Source of the DNA: Siphonodentalium dalli
Lineage: Eukaryota > Mollusca > Scaphopoda > Gadilida > Siphonodentaliidae
NCBI GenBank assembly: GCA_032622095.1
Contig: CP136063.1
Location: forward strand, 186,289,956 to 186,353,955
Direction of reading: 5' to 3'
Length of the DNA: 64,000 nucleotides
Of the stretch, positions 36,382 to 46,600 are shown piece by piece. A model generated the notes under the pieces. The model ran no database searches, had not been told where the DNA came from, and worked only from the letters and a program-made list of their open reading frames with translations. Numbering within the stretch: position 1 is the stretch's first letter; each line of letters starts with the position of its first letter. A program made the translations under genes and the position numbers.

Positions 36382-36807
36382 ACTTCATAATTGAACACCA
36401 CTACTAAAGAATTTCTTACACTGTCAATATCACAGAATAACACAGAATGATGTCACATCATAGATTTAAGACTTACAGCTACATTTACGAAGACACAGAT
36501 TTCAAAGAAACAATTCCGACCTCAAAAAATCAGAAAATAGCAGGAAATTAAATGACATCTTCAATTTAATAGCACATTCATATGACATATGACACAAATT
36601 AATTACATGTATTGTACATAATGTAAATTATTAAATTATAACAGATCTATAAAAATAGATGTTACACTAAAAAAATAATTGCAACATTTTATTGCACTAA
36701 CAGTTAATGCCATTGAACCTCCTTCTTAATATAAGAATGGCCTCATTTAGATCTGTTATACTGTTTCTCAACAATTTTGAAGTCGATTGTCAGGAATTTT
36801 ACATGTA
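36382..36807. other. Intergenic stretch, nothing recognised
   Basis: AT-rich. The phrase CATAGATTTAAGACT, also seen at about 36264, recurs at about 36458, so a degraded duplication is possible. Confidence 0.4.
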
Positions 36808-36996
36808 CAGTAATGCCCTAAATAATCGAATCCTTAACCACAGCAGAATTATGGGTAATTTTTCAGGATTTAGTCGGAAAAATGGCTCGTTGCCATTCAT
36901 CGGAAAGCTCTCACTGAGCCATATTTCTGAATAAATCATGAAAAATTACCCATAATTCTTCGGTGGTTAAGGAGTCGATTATTTAGGGTATTACTG
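36808..36996. mobile_element. Foldback element family A, copy 9
   Basis: CAGTAATGCCC to GGTATTACTG between TA dinucleotides. The inner end of the right arm is deleted, leaving 189 bases. Confidence 0.87.
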
Positions 36997-37215
36997 TATC
37001 TTCAGTGTATTAGGTCCGATGAAGTGAGCTGACGTCGACACGCTGAGCGCTGCATGTAGGAGGGAGCACTATTTCTGCGGATGTAGAGCTCAGTTCAAAA
37101 TTTAAAAATCTGTTATGAGGGTATAAAACTCATTAAAGACTCATGTTTAGAACAACTTAGTTCTGCATGTAACCACTTCACTACAAGACTTGGAGGTACT
37201 TTGTCCTCATTGTAA

Positions 37216-37444
37216 TTAAGCCTTTCGTGATGGGAGCTGCGCTAGTTCAACATTAAAGACCCTGTACCAGTGCATTCTCTATATATAGGGAGCCTCGCAT
37301 ATATAAGAGAATGCACTGGCTTACAAGGTTAAGGTAAATTGTTAGGCCAATGTATTATATTACGGGAGACTTGCATATATAAGGGAATGCATTGGCACAG
37401 AGTTTTCGCAAAATTTCAGGAAGCTCCAGTCATGGAAGGGTTAA
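37216..37444 (+). mobile_element. TTAA-flanked element family C, copy 2
   Basis: TTAAGCCTTTCGTGATGGG to CAGTCATGGAAGGGTTAA. Both hairpins are shortened (CTCTATATATAGGGAGCC). Confidence 0.83.
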
Positions 37445-37620
37445 TAGACAATGGATTAAATACTGCCATGAGGCCCAAAAATTCATCGTATTCCAATTGC
37501 CACATTTTAAGATATCCTCGAAAATATCAAGGTAGAACTTACTGTTTATGAGGTGTTTATAATGAACAAAATTAAGATCAGTTTGTGTGGCAGCCATACA
37601 GTAACAGCCATACAGTAACA

Positions 37621-37721
37621 GCTTTCTGATGAATGGCAACAAGCCATATTTCCGACTAAATCCTGAAAAATTACCCATAATTCTGCTGTGGTTAAGGAGT
37701 CGATTACTTAGAGCATTACTG
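37621..37721. mobile_element. Foldback element family A, copy 10 (right arm only)
   Basis: From GCTTTCTGATGAATGGCAAC to GAGCATTACTG before TA. Just before it, CAGCCATACAGTAA is duplicated. Confidence 0.82.
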
Positions 37722-38091
37722 TACAATGTATAATGGAGAAAGAGGACAATCAAGATTGATTATAAGCCTTAGGTCAACATTGTCCAAAGCAAAATTTGAG
37801 GTGACCTACTCGATTGAGTCGGTGTAGGAAAACATGACCGAAGTGTTTTTCTCAGATCTAAGTTGACTGAGCAATATGATAAAGGGATAATACGTTCAGA
37901 TACCAATATTTTAGCTTTTAAATAGTAACGTCACCATATGTATTCATTTTTCTCTCTGATGAATAAACAATGATATCCGCAAAAACTTCTGAAAATTATT
38001 TTTTGAGGTGTAATAACAGGTCTGGTCATTTTCAGTATAATCACTATCATGACTGATTCATTGTAATAATTTTGTCAACATCTCAGTCTTT

Positions 38092-38176
38092 AACTCTTTC
38101 ATCACCGCAGCCCGCTTTAGCGGGCACGACGTACTTTACGTTCAACACCGCAGCCCGCTTTAGCAGGCAGAGAATT
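38092..38176. repeat. GCCCGCTTTAGCGGGC hairpin pair between TTAA sites
   Basis: The phrase ACCGCAGCCCGCTTTAGC occurs twice within 70 bases, the first copy folding as GCCCGCTTTAGCGGGC. TTAACTCTTTCATCA on the left and GAGAATTAA on the right suggest a remnant of another TTAA-flanked element. Confidence 0.45.
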
Positions 38177-39517
38177 AATTTCGAGAATAACAGGCAATAA
38201 TACAATGTTTACGGGGATATGCTAATGATTTTATTGGTTGGCGACTTAGATATAATTTGGGTGATAGTCTGTATCAATACTAATTGATTGTTGAACAAGC
38301 AGACCTGACAAATACGGCCACACTGATATGTTTCCTGCCTAAATATAGACAGCACATGCATGACGTCACAACTACTATTTTCGAGTTTCCCTGGGTTTTC
38401 CCAAAAATGTTGACGTAGCAATGCCGACAGTTGTGGTGCTTTTAATCAGATACACATGTGCCGATTGATTTAGTTTGTTATTGTTTATCACAAACACATA
38501 TTGATAACACGCGTTTATGAAATAAAGAAGATTGTTGCCCTTTCTAACGACGTTTTCTTTGTGGTATCCGTCTAGTGTCTCCTATTTTCGACGCAATGTT
38601 ACGAAATTCACCGTGCCGGCGCAATAGTGCGACTTCAATAATAATAGCTACGAGTGCATGTTGTGAGCATGACATTGACATGCATAAACAATTTGGAAAT
38701 GCATTGAGAGCATTGGCAGTTGTTTTTGGAAAGTTACTCATAATTCATTAGCATAATCACAGTTGAATATATACGTGGGCCTAAATGCGTGATAAAGGGT
38801 ATATTTCAGTTCAATATCGCCTTCTTGGGCATACTGTTGGTCTGTTCTCATCATAATGTTCATTGTACACCTTCTAATTACATTCTTAATCACCACATGT
38901 GCTATAATTATGAAATGTGTTGGATATAATGCTAACTATTTGAATGTGGGTTTGGTGAATATACTTTGTGGTGAAATATTGCAAATAAAATTAACTGTAA
39001 CAGTATATATTGAGTTAAAATGTATTTACGCACCTGTTCACACATGACATGCTTTACCATGGTGATATAATCACAATTATATGACGTCATCCATCGGCAG
39101 GTATTGCAAATTGATGGGCAGTTGTCAATGGTCATGACAATATATGGGTGTCCATACCTACTGCTTCTATAAATACCAGTATGAATGCCACACATGTGAG
39201 ACAAAGAATTTCCATTTTAACTGCTGCAAACCCGGTGTCCTGGATAACTTACCTCTGTAAATTCGGTGGTGAAAGAGTTAAGAAGATTATGGATAGAAAT
39301 GCCACATTTGAAAAGAAAACAAGTGACAATTTTATATTTATATATTTTATATTATTCAATTGCTCTAATTTTTTTGGAAGTAACAAAAAGAAATATAGAC
39401 ACCCTCCCACATATTTCATGTATTATAGTTACCAGAGAACACAGTCATTTATTCTTATGGATTCAGTATGATATATGTAAAGACACCCTGTCTGATTTAA
39501 TACCCTTATTGACTTTT
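38177..39517. other. Intergenic stretch, no gene supported
   Basis: Several overlapping open frames of 63-107 residues occur on both strands. None shows a domain, signal peptide or splice context I recognise, and their overlap on opposite strands argues against coding. Confidence 0.45.
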
Positions 39518-40710
39518 TCTTCGGCTTCAGGTATAACAATTATTTGATGTGTGTTGATGAAACCTCTCTTCAAAGCTCAGAGTTATTAGATTTCAATTTT
39601 TGAAATCTAATTATTTTATCCGTCTCAAATATTTGTCAGCTTAGCAAAAATTCTACTGGAAATAACGGACATGCGCAGATGCCATAACCAGAGTTTTGGA
39701 GGTCATGATTCGTAGTGGCTTTGGCAGATCAGATATGATCTTCGGAGTAAAATACGATGAAAATTATTGCCATAAACAAAATTGACAGTGTCTTGTTGTA
39801 GATGGTATGTGGATTCATATGTATACTTATTCCTTATCCAATAATCATGTTTTATTCATAATGATGAAAATAAACACGTTGCAATACCATGCCAATCACA
39901 TGTGAAAGAACATCTTTATTTACTTTTTGTGAGGACACATGCCGGGGAATTTCATTTCGAACCAGGCATCACTATATATATGGAATTTAAAGTGTAGAAA
40001 ATACATAGATCTAAATCTAACAAGTGCACCGCTGGGCGGAGGTAACGCCCCCGACTGTACAATCAGAGAGGATTTTTCTTATTTTTGTGCAAATGCTTAT
40101 TAAATGGCACTTTGTAAAGTTATGTTATTCATGAGTAAACAATCCAAAATCAAGTTATCATCTGGAAACCAAAAAAAGTAGCAGAAAACCTGAATTTTCT
40201 AAGTCCAAAAAGGGGCGTAACTCTGGAAAAAATGTGCGGACGAAACCGCAGTTATGGGGAAATCTTGTCCCCCCCCCGGCTGGTCTATTAGCATACCAAA
40301 GATCAACTGAATTGAGTTAGCGAAACCAAAGTTATGAGTTGAAACGTTCGTACGGGTCGACAATTTTCTAAGTCCAAAAAGGGGCGTAACTCTGGAAAAA
40401 ATGGGCAGACGAAACCGCAGATATGGGGAAATCTTGTCCCCCCGGCTGGTCTATTAGCATACCAAAGATCAACTGAATTGAGTTAGCGAAACCAAAGTTA
40501 TGAGTTGAAACGTTCGTACGGACGGACGGACGGAAGGACGGACGGAAGGACGGACGGAAGGACGGACGGACGGAGGGCTCCACTATATACCCCCAAATCT
40601 CCATCGGAGATCGGGGGCATAATAACTCTGTGCATTGAAAGGTGGGTTCCTTGACTCAAATAAAATATGTTTCACCCCTCAGCTGAAGAAATAGTATCTT
40701 TAAATGCAAA
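39518..40710. repeat. Diverged family E copy split by a Helitron-like element
   Basis: Left arm remnant at 39518-39640 (TCAAAGCTCAGAGTTATTAG) and right arm remnant at 40627-40710 (GGTGGGTTCCTTGACTC) match family E. The pearl-type element at 40044-40622 lies between them, with other unassigned sequence. Confidence 0.55.
40044..40622 (+). mobile_element. Helitron-like (pearl-type) element with two tandem units
   Basis: CGCCCCCGACTG at the left is answered by TCGGGGGCAT at the right, preceded by the hairpin ATCTCCATCGGAGAT. Two direct copies of a roughly 170-base unit starting AATTTTCTAAGTCCAAAAAG (40193 and 40362) are followed by a GGAC/GGAA run at 40519-40575. Confidence 0.72.
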
Positions 40711-40840
40711 GTGTGATGATTGATTTGTGGGTGGAGATTACTGTTGCTACGAGACAAGGCGTCTGCAACAATAGTGTAATTAATTTTACAGTGCTGTCTA
40801 TATGCTATAATACACACGAGAACATACATTATTTTCATCT

Positions 40841-41432
40841 TTAAAGGTACTCAATCCAATCAGACGCTCCTAAATTACTATTTCTTTGGCTTCGGGGGTA
40901 AATAATATTTGATTTCGAGTCCAGGAATACACCCATCAAAGCTCAGAGTGATCAAATATCGATTTTTGAAGTTTGTTAATTTTGGAGATCTGGCCCAAAA
41001 CTTCTATTATTCTAATCTCAATTAAAGGTACTCAATCCGATCAGACGCTCCTAAACTACTATTTCTTTGGCTTCGGGGGTAAAAAATATTTGATTCGAGT
41101 CAAGGAATACACCCATCAAAGCTCAGAGTGATCAAATATATATTTTTGAAGTTTGTTTATTTTGGAGATCTGGCCCAAAACTTCTATTATTCTATCTCAA
41201 TTAAAGGTACTCAATCCGATCAGACGCTCCTAAATTACTATTTCTTTGGCTTCGGGGGGGTAAAAAATATTTGATTCAAGTCGAGGAACCCACCCATCAA
41301 AGCTCAGAGCGATTAGATATCGATGTTTGAAATTTGCTTTTTCTATTGTTTGTGGACCAGATCTTTTCCAGGACCACGTGCATAAAATGGACAAATTGCG
41401 GTTGTAAGATGGATAACTCTAAAATCAAGTGG
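40841..41432. repeat. Three tandem family E arms
   Basis: TTAAAGGTACTCAATCC occurs at 40841, 41022 and 41201 in the same orientation, each followed by the same 180 bases (TTTCTTTGGCTTCGGGGG, CATCAAAGCTCAGAGTGAT). The third continues into the loop sequence of family E (AAAATCAAGTGGTTAA). These are single arms, not hairpins. Confidence 0.82.
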
Positions 41433-41875
41433 TTAAACTTAAGCATAAATACACATCAGTAACTCAACAAAAACAACATGTTCAGTTTATAATACTGGAT
41501 AAGTTGATAATACAATGTTTTGGAGCTTCCTCTTTCAAATGGTATATAATATGGCATATATTTTATATCTGTGATCTGGGGGTTCGAAAATTTAGTGGGC
41601 CTTTAACACTGAAAGTATGTGAGGATATCAAAATTAGGGTGAAGAAAGAATGTTAAATGCAGCAAGCGACTGGCTCAGTCACTGATTGGTAGAAATTATC
41701 AGCTAATAATTATTTGATTGACAGCTGTGGAAGGGTCCATTGATAGAGACATCATCGAATTAGAATAGTTTAAAAAAAACATTGGCAAATAATGGCAACT
41801 GAAAACAAGGTACTTCCATTAAAACTTCCCACAATGCTGTTGAGTATATTCTGGCTCTAAATATGGTGAATACTA
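41433..41875. repeat. Intergenic stretch with a segment shared with 35.7 kb
   Basis: About 41450-41600 repeats the segment at 35655-35795 in the same orientation (GAGCTTCCTCTTTCAAATGG, TGTGATCTGGGGGTT). The remainder is unassigned. Confidence 0.6.
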
Positions 41876-42215
41876 CAGTGATGCTCTAATTAATTGACTC
41901 CTTAACCACAGCAGAATTATGGGTAACTTTTCAGGATTTAGTCGGAAATATGGCTTGTTGCTTGAGGGCACCCCAGTCGCTCAAAATGTTCACATCTAAA
42001 CTTAAAACGCATCTGTTTCAACGTGTGTATCATCCGATCCACTGATGGTAGCCAGATGAGCAGCTCATTGTACATAATTGATATTTCTTACTTTGTTCTA
42101 ATCATCATTATATATGTATTGATGTAAAGCCTAAGAGCTCTATGAGGATTTACGGCTTTAAACTAAATTTATTTATTTTTATTCAAATTTATTGCTATTC
42201 ATCGGAAAGCTCTCA
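41876..42215. mobile_element. Foldback element family A, copy 11, split by a LINE tail
   Basis: The left arm runs from CAGTGATGCTC to GGCTTGTTGC (41961) and resumes at TATTCATCGGAAAGCTCTCA (42196-42215). The right arm is missing. The gap is filled by a LINE 3' end. Confidence 0.83.
41962..42195 (+). mobile_element. Truncated non-LTR retrotransposon 3' end
   Basis: The insert interrupts family A copy 11, with TTGC at both junctions (41958-41961, 42192-42195) as a possible short target duplication. Positions 41962-42045 code for LRAPQSLKMFTSKLKTHLFQ then RVYHPIH and a stop. The FTSKLKTHLF phrase is typical of the very C-terminus of CR1/RTE-like reverse transcriptase proteins. An untranslated tail follows with CTATGAGGATTTACGGCTTT and an ATTTATTTATTTTTATTC end. 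It is 5'-truncated, as LINE copies usually are. Confidence 0.75.
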
Positions 42216-42570
42216 ATATTCACTGTATAACAGAAATCAAAGAGCTGGTCTACACATAGACATAAATAGTAAGAAGCTCCATAGTGACAAATCAAGAAAC
42301 CACAATTCATAACTAATATTCTTGAAGGCTAAAAGTCAAATTCATAGCTGTGCAACTGTATTGTCAATTGACTAATACCCATGCTAGTCAAATTTTTGAC
42401 TGAGATTGAAGTAGCCATTTCTTCATATTTTTACCACATGTCTGAACATAGTTACCAATTACAGTAATAAATTGTAAACCTGAACTGGGTACGGCCTAAC
42501 TGCAATAATTTGTACTGATTAAAATTTTCCCGACATCAATTTACTGGTCAACCTATTATGACCCCTGGAA
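42216..42570. other. Intergenic stretch, nothing recognised
   Basis: AT-rich; no repeat end or coding signal was recognised. Confidence 0.45.
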
Positions 42571-42818
42571 TTAACCCTTTCATGATGGGAGCTGCATTGG
42601 TGCAGCATTAAAGATCCTGTGCCAGTGCATTCTTTTATATATGCAAGTCTCCCATAGGGAGCCTCACATATATAAGAGAATGCACAGGCTTACAAGGTCA
42701 AGGTAATAATGTTAGGCCAATGTATTCTCTTATATATGGGAGACTCGCATATATAAGAGAATGCATTGGCACAGGGTTTTTGCAAAATTTCAGGAAGCTC
42801 CAGTCATGAAAGGGTTAA
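42571..42818 (+). mobile_element. TTAA-flanked element family C, copy 3
   Basis: TTAACCCTTTCATGATGGGA to CCAGTCATGAAAGGGTTAA, with two TATATAAGAGAATGCA hairpins. Orientation is opposite to copy 1. Confidence 0.9.
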
Positions 42819-42849
42819 AGCATAGAGTTACTATGTATAATTTGAGGCC

Positions 42850-43116
42850 TTAACCCTTTCATGAAGGTTGCTGCGCTGGTGCAGCATTATAAACCATGTG
42901 CCAGTGCATTCTCTTATATATGTGAATCTCCCATAGGGAGCGTCGCATATATAAGAGAATGCACTGTGTTACAAGGTCAAGGTAGATATTGTTAGGCCAA
43001 TGTATATACACAATTTATATATGTGAGGCTCCCTATTTGAGATTCACATAAATAAGAGAATGCATTGTACAGGGTTTTCACAAAATTTCTGAAAGCTCCA
43101 GTCATGGAAGGGTTAA
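42850..43116 (+). mobile_element. TTAA-flanked element family C, copy 4
   Basis: TTAACCCTTTCATGAAGG to CAGTCATGGAAGGGTTAA, only 31 bases after copy 3 and in the same orientation. The second hairpin is degraded (ACACAATTTATATATGTG). Confidence 0.88.
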
Positions 43117-43225
43117 TACTATGTACCACTTTAAAAGAGATTACTCAACTTATAATAAAATCACATCAATAAAAATATATATTCTTTGTATCACAGCAAG
43201 TGTATGTGAGTCATCTTTTTGGGTT
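43117..43225 (-). other. SLC35D1: Possible 3' untranslated exon of the SLC35D gene
   Basis: On the - strand a strong acceptor, TTCTTTCTCTTGCAG, ends at 43226. It would pair with the GTGAGT donor that directly follows the SLC35D stop codon. If used, the 3' untranslated region continues from 43225 downward, possibly into the family C element. No AATAAA was seen on this strand here. Confidence 0.4.
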
Positions 43226-43557
43226 CTGCAAGAGAAAGAATAACAGAGACATTTAATGATGTTCTGCATCCAGTCAGAAACAAAATCTTTTTGATTGTCT
43301 ATGACACCACCAAATGTTCTGCATGAATTAAATTATTGTCGTGATTGTCTTTAATCTACACTGTACACATGTACCTTCATGAATTATTAAGAACTGAAAT
43401 ATCTTTGTTAGTTTTGTATTTGCACAACATGGTATGCAAATTCAGAGTGCCCAAATTCAAAACTGATCGAAATATATTGCTGCACGAATTTAAATAGTAC
43501 TGCACAATTTTTATATACGAGTAAAGGTAGACAGTAATAATTCAATAAACAACTCAC

Positions 43558-43660
43558 TTAGCACTTTTGGACAATGGAATTCAAGTTTGCATTGGAGTTT
43601 GTCCTTAGACTTGGAGCACTTTTAAATGCGACATATGAATAAAGCAGTCCAGCAAAAACA
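43558..43660 (-). CDS. SLC35D1: SLC35D last coding exon, stop codon at exon end
   Basis: The acceptor AATTTCAG precedes the exon; it completes a split Ser codon and codes for [20 protein letters not shown] then [13 protein letters not shown] and TAA at 43560-43558. GTGAGT follows the stop with no gap. The last membrane segment ([13 protein letters not shown]) matches the family; the tail is unconserved. Confidence 0.85.
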
Positions 43661-46600
43661 CTGAAATTGAAAATAACACAAACATTCTTAACTCCAAAAA
43701 TGTGATAAGAATCCAAAATCTGGAACATCCGATAATAAACAGCAATCTTTCATGAAAGATATAGGGAATAATCAATTGGTTTGATTATTATGTTCAATAA
43801 TCAATTGGTTTCGGTGATTAGGTTCAATAATCAATTGGTTTTGGTGATTATGTTCAATAATCAATTGGTTTCGGATATTATGTTCAATAATCAATTGGTT
43901 TCGGATATTATGTTCAATAATCAATTGGTTTCAGTGATTACGAGACATAACACACAAGGGGGTCAGGCCTGGTCAAACCTGAGTGAGCGGAACAAACAAG
44001 GGTTTTTACCAGTAGGCCGACTCCTCAAGTGAATTATAACATGTAATCATTGAAGCCAATTCATTATTCTGTTTATTACACACTTTCCATCCTTAAAATT
44101 TGTTAATGATATAGATTATAAGTGACAAAATAGTCCCTGTTAAGCTGATTATCTTGTGTTGAAGCCCTAGTTGAAAATGTCGTTTAGATATCTGTGATGT
44201 CACGATTCCCCTTGACCTAAATTATCAATGTTGGAACTAAATGCTAGAATTTATAGTTGAATGCGGTCTATTTGGAAGTGTAAGATACTAAAATTATGAT
44301 ACTTAAGAAATAACTCTTGTTTCGATTAAGGTTATGTAGGTATAACCAAAAATTCTATAGTAAATCTTTCTTCAAACTTTCGGTTATAACACATAACCTT
44401 AATCAAAACAAGAGTTATTTATTATATAAATTAATCCATCATTTCACAGGAGAACCACCATAAGTAGAAGGTAGAAGTAAAACCAGTGAAAAACTCTCCA
44501 AAGAAAACCACACATAAAGTTGAAATAGAAACGCTGTCACTCAGACCTCTCTAGTTATCGATTGATCAAGTGGCATCATCAATTCACTGTTCTTTATTGG
44601 TAGTGCCAAGAAGATAAAATGCATAATCGGCGTGACTAATTGGTGAATATCATCAACTTCAACTGGGGAACTTCAATCTTATCCTAGGTCTCCCATAGCA
44701 GTTGAGGCCCAAGCAGAATGAGGTCCCCAGAGGGTGAATTTGGTGATGTGTGGTATATAGCATCACTAAATTCACCCTCTGGAGACCTCATTCTGCAAAT
44801 GACAGGCACACTATTTCAAGGCTTGTCATTGTATCAGTCTATATTAATGACAGCATTGTATTCCATGTATTAACACGATGGTCGATGTTTTATGAATAGG
44901 CCAGTATAAGACAATATAATGTGAATGACACCGGATTAATTTGTGGCTCTTTATCTCCGACACTGATACAGTCAAATTAATACGTAAATAATACTAGCCT
45001 GTCAAAAGCATTTATTTTGGGTGTATGTGTGGATACATTTTAATTTTAGGCATAAAGTCGGGCATCATATAATAAAGATGAAGAAATTAAACTCATTTTT
45101 GGAATTTGACAACAAAAATTCATTTGGCATAAAATTTTGGTAAGAGAAAATTTTAGTCCAGCACCAATCCTGTTGAATATAACACATCAGAGTAGAATAG
45201 TAGAATGACATTCTATGCCAGACAGAATGAATTATCTGTTTCTCGGACACTTTTTTTTCAATATTGGTAGGCAGGTAGACAGATTTTTATATTTATTTAT
45301 TACCTGCAAAATTACCAGGTAGGTAGATTTTTATTCCTACTTTTTACAACCAGAATTTCTCAGCAGACGGGTTCTTATGTGCTTATTCCCGAATTATTGA
45401 AAACATATGTGAGCATGAAAAATTACTCTTTATGATAAGTGTTAATGGAATTTTAATGTAACAGTGTGTCGTACATACAGTTTAAACAAACCAAAAAGGA
45501 AACTGTGATATTATCAGAAATAACAAATGGAAATATCAAATACAAGTTGAAATGTGTCTTGCTAAATTTGTGGTCTGTATATCATCCATTGTTGAGCAGA
45601 GGGATGATTTATAATTTTTATTTTCAGTGGGGCATAAAAAGCTCCTAGCGAGCTGGATCATGCCATGAATCTCTACTCTGGTTAACGGCCGTAGAGACCA
45701 TATTCCACCAGTACAAAACCTGGGAACTTTTTAAAGTTCTGACAGGGAACCTTATAAAGTCGATTAAATGATGTGGGGAATATATTTCTTAGTTATTATC
45801 TGTTCCTTAATAATGTACTTCGATGCAGGTGAACGCTCAACTCGAAATTGCATGCTTTTCCGTGACTTTTGTGAGCCGATATCGCAATAAACATTGAATT
45901 ATTTACACAGGAGAAATTCCATAATTGTAAGCGATGTGAAGCAAAATCACTCACAAAGTCACTTAAATCATCAAATTTTGAGATGGGACCTTCACCTACA
46001 GTGAATTACATTATTGAGGAACAGATAATAACTATGAAATATTTTCCCTGCGTTATTTTTTCGAATCTATAAGGGTCCCGGTCAAAACTTCAAAAAGTTC
46101 CCAGGTTTTGTACTGATGGAATATGAACTCTATGGGCCTTAGCCAGAGTAGAGATTCATGGCATGATCTACCAGCGAGCCACATTTATATGAGAGGACAG
46201 CTGTCTGAGAAACAGAACATTAATTTTGTTTGGCCTTACAAGGCTTAAATTTTTCCCCAATCACTGCAGTATTTTTCAATGGCTTAGAACAGCATACATT
46301 TCAATCTTAGGGAAGCTTACTGAATAAATTCTTACCTAACGTTGACTCCAATGAAGTTTGTGTGTGAATATATGTAATCTCCTCCAAGATACATCCCAGT
46401 ATATGTAACTAAAATATTCTGAAACAGAGAGAAAGAACATACAGTAATGCCCTAAGAGCAGTGAGAGCTTTCCGATGAATGGCAACAAGCCATATTTCCG
46501 ACTAAATCCTGAAAAATTACCCATAATTCTGCTGTGGTTAAGGAGTCGATTATTTAGGGCATTACTGTAAGTCAAATTGAACAGATCTGCATGTCCTATA

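Noticed and set aside
39148-39547. Overlapping 107- and 93-residue + strand frames.
   Set aside because: Two frames cover the same bases, neither has a known motif, and the end runs into a diverged family E arm.
43781-44032. 83-residue frame with five FNNQLV repeats, looking like a repeat protein.
   Set aside because: It is a 30-base minisatellite whose period is divisible by three, inside an SLC35D intron and on the opposite strand to the gene.
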